Positions 17,377 to 25,349 of a stretch of DNA of 64,000 nucleotides are shown piece by piece. The stretch is from NCBI RefSeq assembly GCF_040361195.1, contig NZ_APNE01000003.1; one strand, given 5' to 3'. The stretch comes from Salinisphaera hydrothermalis (GTDB lineage Bacteria; Pseudomonadota; Gammaproteobacteria; Nevskiales; Salinisphaeraceae). The number at the start of each line of letters is the position of its first letter. Positions within the stretch are counted from its first letter, which is position 1. The notes below the pieces were generated by a model that was given only the letters and a program-made list of their open reading frames with translations, made no database searches and was not told the DNA's origin. A program made the translations under genes and the position numbers.

Positions 17377-17645
17377 GGCGTGTTGAGGTTTCGTGCGAGC
17401 CCGCGTTGGCGTCCGCAAATCGTGTCCGGCAAGGCGCGAGTCGCCGCGTCGTGGCGTGCCACGACCCAGACTTGCAACCCCGCCGGGCGGGATTTGCGGC
17501 CCAACCCTTCGGGACAAGCGCTGTTTTGCGGCAATACAGCGTTGTAGCTCTCTCGCGTAGAACGACTACGCCACGTTCGCTACGCCTCGTCTTGCCGCAA
17601 AACAGCACTTGGCGCGGACTCGCACCAAACCTCAACACGCCCTAG
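17373..17645. mobile_element. palindromic repeat family B, copy 1 (MITE-like)
   Basis: A 273-bp element flanked by CTAG on both sides (17373-17376 and 17642-17645). The terminal arms TAGGGCGTGTTGAGGTTT and its complement are perfect for 18 bp and continue with two mismatches to about 32 bp. A nested inverted repeat at 17515-17534 and 17592-17611 matches at 19 of 20 positions. Between them GCGTAG/CTACGC pairs form a further hairpin. It has no coding capacity. The ends and the 4-bp YTAR-like flank suggest a non-autonomous element mobilised by an IS5-like transposase elsewhere. Confidence 0.78.
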
Positions 17646-17717
17646 CCGTTTCGTGCGCCTCCGGATACGCGTTGCGGACGCCACCGCGGCGCCTGCACGC
17701 AAGCTCAACAGGCCCTA
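17642..17717. repeat. shortened relative of family B adjoining copy 1
   Basis: Shares the CTAG of copy 1, continues GCCGTTTCGTGCG, and ends with AAGCTCAACAGGCCCTAG. The termini resemble those of family B, but the middle is only about 50 bp and unrelated. It is probably an eroded or internally deleted copy. Confidence 0.5.
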
Positions 17718-17749
17718 GACTGGCGCGATCACGAATTCAGGGGAGGCGC

Positions 17750-18634
17750 ATGGTGAAGGAGTCCGAGGCTCTCGTGGCCGATCTGCTGGCACAACTCGAT
17801 CTCGAGGTGCTGGAAGATCAGTTGTTTCGCGGCATTTCGCGCAATCTGGGCGGCAAGAGCGTGTTCGGCGGCCAGGTTGCCGGCCAGGCCATGGTGGCGG
17901 CCACGCGTACGGTCACGCCGGGCCAGCTGGCGCATTCCATGCACGGCTACTTCCTGCGCCCGGGCGATATGGACAAGCCGATCGTCTACGAGGTGGAGAA
18001 TATCCGCGACGGACGCAGCTTCGCCGCGCGACGGGTCCAGGCGATCCAGCATGGCCGGCCGATCTTTTCCATGCTCGCCTCGTTTCATGTCGCCGAGGAC
18101 GGCTATGTCCACCAGGCGCCCATGCCCGAGGTGCCGGGTCCGGAAGGGTTGGCCAGCCACGACGAACTGCGGCATGAATGGGTCGACGCGCTGGATCGCG
18201 TGCCCGAGTCGCTGCGCGAGGCCGTGGGCCGCGAGATCGCCATCGACCTGCGGCCGGTCGAACCCTGGAACATGCTCAACCCCGACAAGCGCGCGCCCGA
18301 GCAGTATGTCTGGTTCCGGGCCAAGGCCGCGCTGCCCGCCGATCAGGCCCTGCATCGCGCGGTGCTGACCTACGCCAGCGATTTCAATCTGCTGACCACG
18401 GCGCAACTGCCGCACGGCGTATCGTTCTTCACGCCGGGCATGCAGATGGCGAGCATCGATCATGCGCTATGGTTCCACGGCGATCTCGCAGTGGACGACT
18501 GGCTGCTCTATGCCATGGACAGCCCGGGCGCGCAGGATGCCAGGGGGCTGTCGCGCGGGCTGATCTTCACCCGCGACGGGCGGCTGGTGGCCTCGGTGGC
18601 CCAGGAAGGTCTGATTCGGCACCGCCAGGGCTGA
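17750..18634 (+). CDS. tesB: acyl-CoA thioesterase II
   Basis: A 294-aa double-hotdog protein that hydrolyses medium- and long-chain acyl-CoAs in the cytosol. Typical features are FRGISRNLGGKSVFGGQVAGQAMVAA near the start, HGYFLRPGD, and in the second hotdog SFFTPGMQMASIDHALWFH. Its length matches E. coli TesB (about 286 aa). ATG 17750 follows an excellent GGGAGG with 3 bp between. Upstream it is separated from the hotdog pair by palindromic repeats, so it is probably transcribed on its own. Confidence 0.93.
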   Translation: MVKESEALVADLLAQLDLEVLEDQLFRGISRNLGGKSVFGGQVAGQAMVAATRTVTPGQLAHSMHGYFLRPGDMDKPIVYEVENIRDGRSFAARRVQAIQHGRPIFSMLASFHVAEDGYVHQAPMPEVPGPEGLASHDELRHEWVDALDRVPESLREAVGREIAIDLRPVEPWNMLNPDKRAPEQYVWFRAKAALPADQALHRAVLTYASDFNLLTTAQLPHGVSFFTPGMQMASIDHALWFHGDLAVDDWLLYAMDSPGAQDARGLSRGLIFTRDGRLVASVAQEGLIRHRQG

Positions 18635-18658
18635 ATGGCCGGCGGCGCGGTGGGCGGC

Positions 18659-19651
18659 TCATTCGCCGCCGCGACGATGGCTGAGCAGCGACTGGATGAT
18701 CACGGCGACCAGCAGGAACGCGCCGCTGGCCAGCTGTTGATACGACGCCGACAACGTGCCGATCTGGTTGATGATGTTCTGGATCAGGCCGAGCAGCAGC
18801 ACGCCCGACAAGGCGCCGGTGAGGGTGCCGACGCCGCCGGTGAGCAGCACGCCGCCGACCACCGCCGCGGCGATCGATTGCAGCTCGTAGCCCTCGCCGG
18901 CGGTCGGTAGCCCGGAGTTCAGGCGGGCGGCGAGCAGGGCACCCGCCAACCCGGCCAGCGCGCCGCTGAGCATGTAGGTCGCGATCTTGATGCGCTCGAC
19001 CCGCACGCCCATCATCCGCGCGGCATCCTCGTTGCCGCCGATGGCGAATAGCGCCATGCCGTAGCGCGTGCGGTTGAGCACCAGCGCGCCGAGCGCGAAA
19101 GCGATCAGCAGAATCCAGATCATGTTGTTGATGCCGGCGATCTCGCCGTTGGCGATGGTGCCGAAAAAGCCGGCGTCGCCCAGATCCATGCTCTGCTTGG
19201 CCAACGCCAGCGCGATGCCGTGAATACCCAGCAGCGCGGCCAGCGTGACGATGAAAGGCGCCATCTTGGCGCGCGCGATCAGCGTGCCGTCGATCAGCCC
19301 CACCAGCGCGCCCGCGACAGCCGGCGCCAGCAGCGCCACCGGCCAGCCGTAAGGCAGGGTATAGGCCGAGATCACCGTGCCGAGTGCCAGCATCGAGCCG
19401 ACCGACAGATCCAGGCCGCCCATGATCAGCACGAAACTCTGGCCGAGGACGATCAGGCCGAGAAAACTCGCGGCGGTGACGATGTTCTCAATGTTGGTCG
19501 GTGCCAGCAGGTTCGGGAAATAGGCCCCGGCCCCGAGCGTGACCACAATCAGCACCGCAAGCGCGAGGCGCGACTGGACCAGCGCGACGAGGCGTTCGCG
19601 GCGCGCATGATCGCGCGCGGCGGGGGCGTGGGTCGTGGCGGTATCGCTCAT
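18659..19651 (-). CDS. sugar ABC transporter permease (YjfF-like position)
   Basis: A 330-aa inner-membrane permease of the ribose/xylose/galactofuranose class (BPD_transp_2). Residues about 30-330 form 8-10 hydrophobic helices; LDLSVGSMLALGTV is the signature near helix 3, and GGNEDAARMMGV is the coupling loop for the ATPase. It is the last gene of the operon, 2 bp after the other permease's stop. The frame continues upstream into the neighbouring permease gene; the ATG at 19649-19651 begins the family-like sequence. Confidence 0.92.
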   Translation of the reverse strand: MSDTATTHAPAARDHARRERLVALVQSRLALAVLIVVTLGAGAYFPNLLAPTNIENIVTAASFLGLIVLGQSFVLIMGGLDLSVGSMLALGTVISAYTLPYGWPVALLAPAVAGALVGLIDGTLIARAKMAPFIVTLAALLGIHGIALALAKQSMDLGDAGFFGTIANGEIAGINNMIWILLIAFALGALVLNRTRYGMALFAIGGNEDAARMMGVRVERIKIATYMLSGALAGLAGALLAARLNSGLPTAGEGYELQSIAAAVVGGVLLTGGVGTLTGALSGVLLLGLIQNIINQIGTLSASYQQLASGAFLLVAVIIQSLLSHRRGGE

Positions 19652-19653
19652 GC

Positions 19654-20643
19654 TCAGTGCCCTGCCCGCTGGAGGTAGAGCGCGGCGACGATGAAGCCGG
19701 CCTTCAGGATCTGGGCGTAGGTGTAGTCGATATTGTTCATGATGAAAGTAGCGTCCAGGACCTGGAGCAGCAGAGCGCCGAATACCGCGCCTAGAATCGA
19801 AACCCGGCCGCCGGACAGCGGGTTGCCGCCGATCACCGCGGCGGCGATGGCGTCCAGTTCGAACAGCACGCCGATATAGTTCGGGTCGGCCGCGCCGGTG
19901 CGGGCCGAGGCGAACACGCCGGCCAGCCCGGCAAGCAGCCCGCTGATCGCATACACCCCGAGCAGCGTGCGGCGCACCGGCGTGCCGGCGAGAAACGCGG
20001 CCGATCGGCTGGCACCCGCGAACAGCGTGTAGCGACCGAACGTCGTGCCGCGCACCAGCGCCGCCACGACCACGGCGATCACGATCGCGATGATCGCGAC
20101 CACTGGCACGAAGAAATACGATTGCATGCCCAGCCAGCCAAGGATGCCGCCGCTCGGGAGATCCACGCGCGAGCCGCCCAGCAGCACCTTGGCCAGACCG
20201 CGCCCGGCGACCAGCAGCGCCAGGCCGGAAATCAGCGGATCGACCCGCAGGAACGTCACCATCGAGCCGTTGAATAGGCCGACGAGGGTGGTCACGGCGA
20301 TCGCGGTAACGATGGCCCCGGGCTGACCGAGCCCGATAGCGACCGCGATCACCGACGATGACAGCGCCATCATCGAGCCAACCGACAGATCGATACCGCG
20401 TGTACCGATGGCCAGGCTCTGGCCGAGCGCGATCAGGATCAGCGGCGCGGCCTCGAACAGCAGCTGGCGCAGGGCATAGACGTTGTCGAAGCCAGGCGTG
20501 ACGGCCAGATTGAACGCAACCAGCAGGGCGAATGCGATATACACGCTGTTGCTTCGCAGCCAGTCGACCACGCTGCGTTTCTCGCGCGACGTACGTTGGG
20601 GCGCGGCGGCCCGGGCGGGTTTGGAAACGACGGATTCGGCCAT
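19654..20643 (-). CDS. sugar ABC transporter permease (YtfT-like position)
   Basis: A 329-aa permease homologous to its neighbour, probably forming a heterodimeric membrane channel with it. GIDLSVGSMMALSSSV is the class signature. The N-terminal ~30 residues are charged and cytosolic, and the rest is hydrophobic. It starts 3 bp after the ATPase stop. Two distinct permeases with one double ATPase matches the E. coli ytfQRT-yjfF arrangement. Confidence 0.92.
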   Translation of the reverse strand: MAESVVSKPARAAAPQRTSREKRSVVDWLRSNSVYIAFALLVAFNLAVTPGFDNVYALRQLLFEAAPLILIALGQSLAIGTRGIDLSVGSMMALSSSVIAVAIGLGQPGAIVTAIAVTTLVGLFNGSMVTFLRVDPLISGLALLVAGRGLAKVLLGGSRVDLPSGGILGWLGMQSYFFVPVVAIIAIVIAVVVAALVRGTTFGRYTLFAGASRSAAFLAGTPVRRTLLGVYAISGLLAGLAGVFASARTGAADPNYIGVLFELDAIAAAVIGGNPLSGGRVSILGAVFGALLLQVLDATFIMNNIDYTYAQILKAGFIVAALYLQRAGH

Positions 20644-20646
20644 GGG

Positions 20647-22185
20647 TTATGCGCGGTCTCGGGCCGGCGCGTGTTCGGCGGCGCCGGCCAGTAGATGAAG
20701 AACGTCGTCGGCGGAGCGGCCGGCGACATCCAGTTCGCCGGCGATCTCGCCTTCGTTGATGGCGACCAGCCGGTCGCAGATGGCGAGCAGCTCGTCGATT
20801 TCGGACGAGGTCACGAGCACGGCCATGCCTTCGCCGGCCAGACGCCGGATCACGGCGTGGACTTCGTCTTTGGCGCCGACATCGATGCCGCGGGTGGGAT
20901 CGTCCAGCAGCAGCGCCTTCGGGCGGGTGGCCAGACAGCGTGCCAGCAGCACTTTCTGTTGGTTGCCGCCCGACAGCTCCGAGATCGCCTGTTGCGGCCC
21001 GCTGCATTTGATCGACAGCTCCTCGACGAATTCGTCCACGAGCTGACGCTGGGCCCCGCGCGAGACCAGGCCGAACCGCCCGAGCGACCCGAGCGTGGTG
21101 GCGGTGAGATTCTCGCGAATCGGCAGGCGCGCGAAGATGCCGTCGGCCCGCCGGTCCTCGGGCAGAAACGCCAGACCGTGACCGATGGAAATCGCCGGGG
21201 TATGCCGGGTCAGCGGCGTGCCCTCAAGCATGATGCGGCCGGCATCGGCGCGTTCGGCGCCGAAAATCGCCTTGAAGGTTTCGGTGCGGCCGGAGCCGAG
21301 CAGCCCCACCAGCCCGACGATTTCGCCGGCATGAATATCCAGCGACACGTCACGCACGCGATCGCGCCAGGATAGATCCTCGGTGGCGAGCACGGTTGGC
21401 CCGTCACGGGCTTCACTGCGGGCGCCGCCAGCGGCTTCGGCTTCGCGTTCGCGGCCGAGCATGGCGGTGACCAGGGCGGTACGCGGCAGATCGGCGGTGG
21501 TTTCGGTACAGACGTGCCGGCCGTCGCGCAGCACCGTGAGCCGGTCACACAGGGCATAGCATTCGGACAGCCGATGGCTGACGAACAGGATCGCCACCCC
21601 GTCGTCGCGCAGCCGGTGGATGAGCGCGAACAACAGGTCGACCTCCGAGCCCGACAGCGCCGAGGTGGGTTCGTCGAGAATCACTACCCGGGCGCCGAGC
21701 GCGATCGCCCGGGTGATCGCGATCATCTGTTGCATGCCCAGCCCCAAGCTCTTGAGCCGGGCGGTGGCCTGCACGTGGATGCCGTAGCGCGACAACAGGT
21801 CGGCCGCCTCGGCATTCAGACGGCGCCGGTCGATGATCAGCCCGCCGATCCGCGGTTCGCGCCCGAGCATGATGTTTTCGGCCACGCTGCGTTCCGGGAT
21901 CAGGTTGATTTCCTGATAGACCGCGGCAATGCCGGCGTTCTGCGACGCGCGCGGATCGGCAAAGGTGACCGCTTCGCCCGCCAGACGCAGCTCGCCGGCG
22001 TCCGGGGCATGGAAGCCGGTGAGGGTCTTGATCAGCGTCGACTTGCCGGCGCCGTTCTCGCCCATCAGCCCGTGGACTTCACCGGGCATGAGAGCAAACG
22101 AGACGTCGTCGAGCGCCGCGAAGCCGCGAAAGGTCTTGGTGATGTGCCGGGCCTCGAGGACCGGCACCGTGGAGGTCGTATTCAC
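20647..22185 (-). CDS. sugar ABC transporter ATPase with two nucleotide-binding domains
   Basis: A 512-aa ATPase of the RbsA/XylG/YtfR class. The N-terminal domain has Walker A GENGAGKST, a Q-loop and VVILDEPTSAL, while its signature LGLGMQQM is diverged. The C-terminal domain has a degenerate Walker A (GLLGSGRTE), a good signature (LSGGNQQK) and LLLDDPTRGID. This split of catalytic elements is normal for the class, with one competent site. It energises the two permeases encoded downstream. Confidence 0.94.
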   Translation of the reverse strand: MNTTSTVPVLEARHITKTFRGFAALDDVSFALMPGEVHGLMGENGAGKSTLIKTLTGFHAPDAGELRLAGEAVTFADPRASQNAGIAAVYQEINLIPERSVAENIMLGREPRIGGLIIDRRRLNAEAADLLSRYGIHVQATARLKSLGLGMQQMIAITRAIALGARVVILDEPTSALSGSEVDLLFALIHRLRDDGVAILFVSHRLSECYALCDRLTVLRDGRHVCTETTADLPRTALVTAMLGREREAEAAGGARSEARDGPTVLATEDLSWRDRVRDVSLDIHAGEIVGLVGLLGSGRTETFKAIFGAERADAGRIMLEGTPLTRHTPAISIGHGLAFLPEDRRADGIFARLPIRENLTATTLGSLGRFGLVSRGAQRQLVDEFVEELSIKCSGPQQAISELSGGNQQKVLLARCLATRPKALLLDDPTRGIDVGAKDEVHAVIRRLAGEGMAVLVTSSEIDELLAICDRLVAINEGEIAGELDVAGRSADDVLHLLAGAAEHAPARDRA

Positions 22186-22206
22186 GCGGTGGCCGTTGCT
22201 GTCGGG

Positions 22207-23226
22207 TTAGTAGACGTTGCCCTGCTTGAGCTTCGTGGCGGCGTTGTCGGGCGTATAGAGCGTGTCGTGCATGATCACCTGCTCGGGTACCGGCTTGCCG
22301 TCGGCATAGTGGGCAAGCATCGAGAACGCGCGCGGACCGAAGCGCGGATTGGTCTCGACATCGGCCGCGACCTCGCCGTTGGCAACCTTCTTCACCACGG
22401 CCTTCACGCCATCGATGGTCACGATCTTCACGTCGCGCCCCGGCTTCTTGCCGAACTGCTGCAGCGCCTTGATGGCGCCGAGCGCCATGTTGTCGCTCTG
22501 GGCGAACACGGCGTTGATGTCCGGATGCGACAACAGAATCTGCGACATCACCTTCTGTGCCTTGGTCGTCGACCAGTCGCCGGGCTGCTTGGCCACGATC
22601 TGCATGCCCTTGTGCTGATCGATGACCTGGGCAAAGCCTTTCGTACGCGCGGTTTCCACCGAGTTGCCGTAGGCGCCCTGGAGTTCGACGATCCTGGCCT
22701 GGCCGTTGGTCGCCTTGACCAGCTGCTGGGCGGCGCGCACCGCCTGTTTATGGAAATCCGAGCCCATGAAGGCAATGAAATCGCGGCACGGTTTACCGGC
22801 GGTGTGCCGGTCGATGGTGATCACCGGAATATGATGGGCACGCGCGGCCTTGAACGCCGGCTGCAGCCCGGTGGAATTCAGCGGGGCGACGATCAGGGCG
22901 TCCACGCCCTGGCTGATCATCGCCTGGATATCGGATACCTGTTTGGCTTGGTCGCTGTCGGCGTTGGCATAGACCAGCTTCTTGATCCCCGCCGCCTTGG
23001 CGGCTGAGCGGATCGAGGCCGTCTCCCCGGCCCGGAACGGATTGGCCAGATTCTGGGCCTGGGCGAACCCCACGGTCATCTCGGACAGCGGTTTGTGCGA
23101 CGGTGAATCGGCCTGGCACTGGGCGTTGTCGGCTGCGCTCGCGACGCCGGTGGCGCCGAGCGTGGCTACTGCAGCGAGTCCGAGCAGGCCGGCGACGAGA
23201 TGACGGGGATGGGGCAGTTCAAACAT
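22207..23226 (-). CDS. sugar ABC substrate-binding protein, second paralogue
   Basis: A 339-aa periplasmic binding protein of the ribose/galactose-type fold (Peripla_BP_4). A signal peptide ends near residue 31 (VASA-A). MTVGFAQAQNLANPFRAGE opens the mature fold, and DALIVAPLNSTGL plus VITIDRHTAGKPC are ligand-facing segments. It shares long identical stretches with the binding-protein gene just upstream. The opening of the fold (MTVGF.Q) recalls YtfQ, the galactofuranose binder, but the ligand is not certain. A strong stem-loop separates the two binding-protein genes. Confidence 0.9.
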   Translation of the reverse strand: MFELPHPRHLVAGLLGLAAVATLGATGVASAADNAQCQADSPSHKPLSEMTVGFAQAQNLANPFRAGETASIRSAAKAAGIKKLVYANADSDQAKQVSDIQAMISQGVDALIVAPLNSTGLQPAFKAARAHHIPVITIDRHTAGKPCRDFIAFMGSDFHKQAVRAAQQLVKATNGQARIVELQGAYGNSVETARTKGFAQVIDQHKGMQIVAKQPGDWSTTKAQKVMSQILLSHPDINAVFAQSDNMALGAIKALQQFGKKPGRDVKIVTIDGVKAVVKKVANGEVAADVETNPRFGPRAFSMLAHYADGKPVPEQVIMHDTLYTPDNAATKLKQGNVY

Positions 23227-23262
23227 GACGGCTCGTTTGGCGTTGAGAAATCGGTGAGAGAG

Positions 23263-23289
23263 CGACGGCCCGGGGTGCGCGGGCCGTCG
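23263..23289 (-). other. intercistronic stem-loop between the binding-protein genes
   Basis: On the minus strand CGACGGCCCG pairs with CGGGCCGTCG around a 7-nt loop, about 10 bp after the stop of the first binding-protein gene. It has no T tract. In binding-protein operons such structures commonly stabilise the upstream message, raising the binding protein above the membrane components. Confidence 0.65.
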
Positions 23290-23297
23290 TCGATCGC

Positions 23298-24329
23298 TTA
23301 GTAGACCTTGCCGCTATCCAGCGACTTCTGGGCGTTGGCCGGGGTGAACAGATGGTCATGCATGATGATCGTCTGCTTGACCGGCTGACCATTCATATAG
23401 TCGTGAATCGCCTGAAACGCCCGCTTGCCGAAGCGCGGGTTGGTCTCGATATCTGCCGCGATCTGGCCGTTGGCGACTAGCTTCACCGCCTCGGTGGTAC
23501 CGTCGATCGAGACCACCTGGATATCCTTGCCCGGCGTCTTGCCGAACTGCTGAATGGCCTTGATTGCGCCCAGCGCCATGGTGTCGCTCTGGGCATAGAC
23601 GGCGTTGACGTCCGGATGCGACAGCAGAATCTGAGACATCACCTTCTGGGCCTCGGTGGTCGACCATTTGGCCGACTGTTTGGCCACGATCTGCATGCCT
23701 TTGTGCTGGTCGATGATCTGGGCAAAGCCGTCGGTGCGTGCGGTTTCCACCGAGTTGCCGTAAGCGCCCTGCAGCTCGACGATCTTGGCCTTGCCGCCGG
23801 TCGCCTTGACCAGCTGTTTCGCGGCGCGCACGGCTTGCTTGTGGAAGTCCGAGCCCATGAAGGTGATGAAATCACGGCATGGTTTGCCGGCGGTCTGGCG
23901 ATCGATGGTGACCACCGGGATGCCCTTGGCCGCCGCGGCCTCCAGCGCCGGCTTGAGACCGGTCGAGTTCAGCGGCGCGACGATCAGCGCGTTGGCGCCC
24001 TGGTTGATCATCGACTGGATGTCGGATACCTGCTTGGCCTGGTCGCTGTTGGCGTTGGCATAGAGCAGACGCTTGACGCCGGCGGCCTTGGCGGCATCAC
24101 GCACCGATTTCGTTTCGGCGGCGCGGAACGGATTCTGCAGGTTCTCCGACTGCGAAAAGCCCACCGTCATTTTCGAAAACGGCATCTTGGAAGGCGATTT
24201 GTTGGTACAGGTGGCGGCGTTATCGGCCGCGCCGTTGTCGGCGGCCCAGGCGGCGCCCGCCGTGGTTGCGGCCAGGCTGCCGACCAGAACGGCCGCCAGC
24301 AGCGATCCGCGGGTGGATGAAAATCCCAT
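23298..24329 (-). CDS. sugar ABC substrate-binding protein, first paralogue
   Basis: A 343-aa periplasmic binding protein, first gene of the transport operon. A signal peptide precedes ADNGAADNAATC. The mature part begins MTVGFSQSENLQNPF and is closely similar along its whole length to the protein encoded next (shared blocks such as QAKQVSDIQ, LIVAPLNSTGL, AGKPCRDFI, LQGAYGNSVETAR). A GGAGGAG ribosome site lies 6 bp before the ATG. A good promoter and an IclR-type palindrome lie upstream. The two paralogues may have different affinities or ligands while sharing one transporter. Confidence 0.9.
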   Translation of the reverse strand: MGFSSTRGSLLAAVLVGSLAATTAGAAWAADNGAADNAATCTNKSPSKMPFSKMTVGFSQSENLQNPFRAAETKSVRDAAKAAGVKRLLYANANSDQAKQVSDIQSMINQGANALIVAPLNSTGLKPALEAAAAKGIPVVTIDRQTAGKPCRDFITFMGSDFHKQAVRAAKQLVKATGGKAKIVELQGAYGNSVETARTDGFAQIIDQHKGMQIVAKQSAKWSTTEAQKVMSQILLSHPDVNAVYAQSDTMALGAIKAIQQFGKTPGKDIQVVSIDGTTEAVKLVANGQIAADIETNPRFGKRAFQAIHDYMNGQPVKQTIIMHDHLFTPANAQKSLDSGKVY

Positions 24330-24356
24330 CGTCGTCTCCTCCAGTTCTTGTTGTTT

Positions 24357-24373
24357 GTTCCGCTAGTCGGAAC
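24357..24373. promoter_or_regulatory. probable IclR-family operator of the transport operon
   Basis: GTTCCG-CTAGT-CGGAAC is a perfect 6-bp inverted repeat with a 5-bp spacer, just downstream of the predicted transcription start of the binding-protein gene. A variant with the same layout, GTTCTG-TTAGG-CGGGAC, is found before the iclR gene. The size and sequence suit known IclR-family sites. Its position inside the early transcribed region suggests repression. Confidence 0.68.
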
Positions 24374-24397
24374 TTTTGTTTCGCTTAGTGCGTCTTC

Positions 24398-24426
24398 ACT
24401 AGAAGCGTGTGTTGCAACGATGTCAA
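24398..24426 (-). promoter_or_regulatory. sigma-70-type promoter of the sugar ABC operon
   Basis: On the minus strand a consensus -35 TTGACA (24421-24426) is followed after exactly 17 bp by TCTAGT (24398-24403), matching four of six -10 positions. It points at the first binding-protein gene, about 70 bp before its ATG. Confidence 0.7.
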
Positions 24427-24450
24427 TTGCGACTTTGGTTTGGGTCGGGC

Positions 24451-25215
24451 TTAGCGCGCGCTTGGCAGATGGCCCAGCGCTTCGGAAATCCGTCGGCCGG
24501 CAGCGATGACGCGCGGCTGGATTTCGTCGACCATGCGCGTGCCGGCCAGGCGGCTTGCGGTCGAGGTCACGCTGATGCCGGCAATCGGTTCGCCGCGGAA
24601 GTTGCGAATGGCCACGGCCACGCAGCGGATGCCTTCCTCGTGCTCTTCCATGTCGTAGGCACAGCCACGCTCGCGAATCGCCTCGAGTTCCGTGCGCAGC
24701 GTATCCGGGGACGTGAGGGTAGAGGGCGTGTAGCGGATCGGTTTGAGCCCGGTGATGATCGCGTCCCGCTCGGCTTTGGGTAGCTCGGCCAGAATGGCCT
24801 TGCCGATGCCGGTGCAGTAGACCGGCCCGCGTTTGCCGACGGCCGAAAACAGCCGGATCGACTGCGGACTCTCGAGCTTGTCGAGGTAAATGACTTCGTC
24901 GCCCTCGAGCACGGCCAGATGCACGGTTTCACCAAGCTCGGACAGCAGAGCGGCCATTTCGTCGGTCGCTGCGCGCCGGATATCGAGCCCGGCCCAGGTG
25001 CCCGCCGCCAGCGATAACAGGCCGAAGCCGGGGCGATAGCATTTATCTTGGCTATCGAAGCGCACCAGCCCTTGTGTGCCCAGCGTGGCTAAGAGTCGGT
25101 TCACGGTCGATTTGGGCAGGCCGGATGCGTTCACGATGTCGGAAAAACGCGGCGGCCGATCGGCCTCGCAGACGATGCGTAACAGCCCGAAAGCGCGTTC
25201 CACGGATATCGTCAT
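24451..25215 (-). CDS. IclR-family transcriptional regulator
   Basis: A 254-aa regulator. The N-terminal winged helix-turn-helix spans about residues 5-60 (FSDIVNASGLPKSTVNRLLATL is the recognition region), and the rest is the IclR effector domain, with GKAILAEL and DMEEHEEGIRCVAVAI as family landmarks. The ATG at 25213-25215 starts directly before the helix-turn-helix; the frame is open 29 codons upstream, but those residues cross the operator-like palindrome. It lies immediately upstream of and on the same strand as the sugar ABC operon, with its own upstream region, and probably controls both. Confidence 0.9.
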   Translation of the reverse strand: MTISVERAFGLLRIVCEADRPPRFSDIVNASGLPKSTVNRLLATLGTQGLVRFDSQDKCYRPGFGLLSLAAGTWAGLDIRRAATDEMAALLSELGETVHLAVLEGDEVIYLDKLESPQSIRLFSAVGKRGPVYCTGIGKAILAELPKAERDAIITGLKPIRYTPSTLTSPDTLRTELEAIRERGCAYDMEEHEEGIRCVAVAIRNFRGEPIAGISVTSTASRLAGTRMVDEIQPRVIAAGRRISEALGHLPSAR

Positions 25216-25231
25216 ATCGCCACTCGTTGTG

Positions 25232-25248
25232 GTTCTGTTAGGCGGGAC
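25232..25248. promoter_or_regulatory. second IclR-type palindrome, in front of iclR
   Basis: GTTCTG-TTAGG-CGGGAC has the same 6-5-6 layout as the site at 24357-24373 and differs at four of 17 positions. It lies 17 bp upstream of the iclR ATG, fitting autoregulation. A further GTTCCG half-site follows at 25253-25258. The divergent glycerophosphodiesterase gene could also be affected. Confidence 0.6.
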
Positions 25249-25349
25249 AATAGTTCCGAAATGTGAATGGGCCGACGGCACGACGTCAAGCGATAGGCGC
25301 ATCGGCCCGAGTGAGCTACGCTGAAATCGTCACTCCTGCGGGCCGCGCC

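Noticed and set aside
17373..17645. complete insertion sequence
   Set aside because: The element is under 300 bp with no transposase frame, so it can only be a non-autonomous element.
18659..21007. 782-codon open frame spanning permease and ATPase genes on the minus strand
   Set aside because: Only the part from 19651 down is the real permease. The rest is Arg/Gly-rich sequence in the wrong frame over the neighbouring genes.
21514..23007. 497-codon open frame antisense to the sugar ATPase and binding protein
   Set aside because: Shadow of two well-supported genes; no start context or domain.
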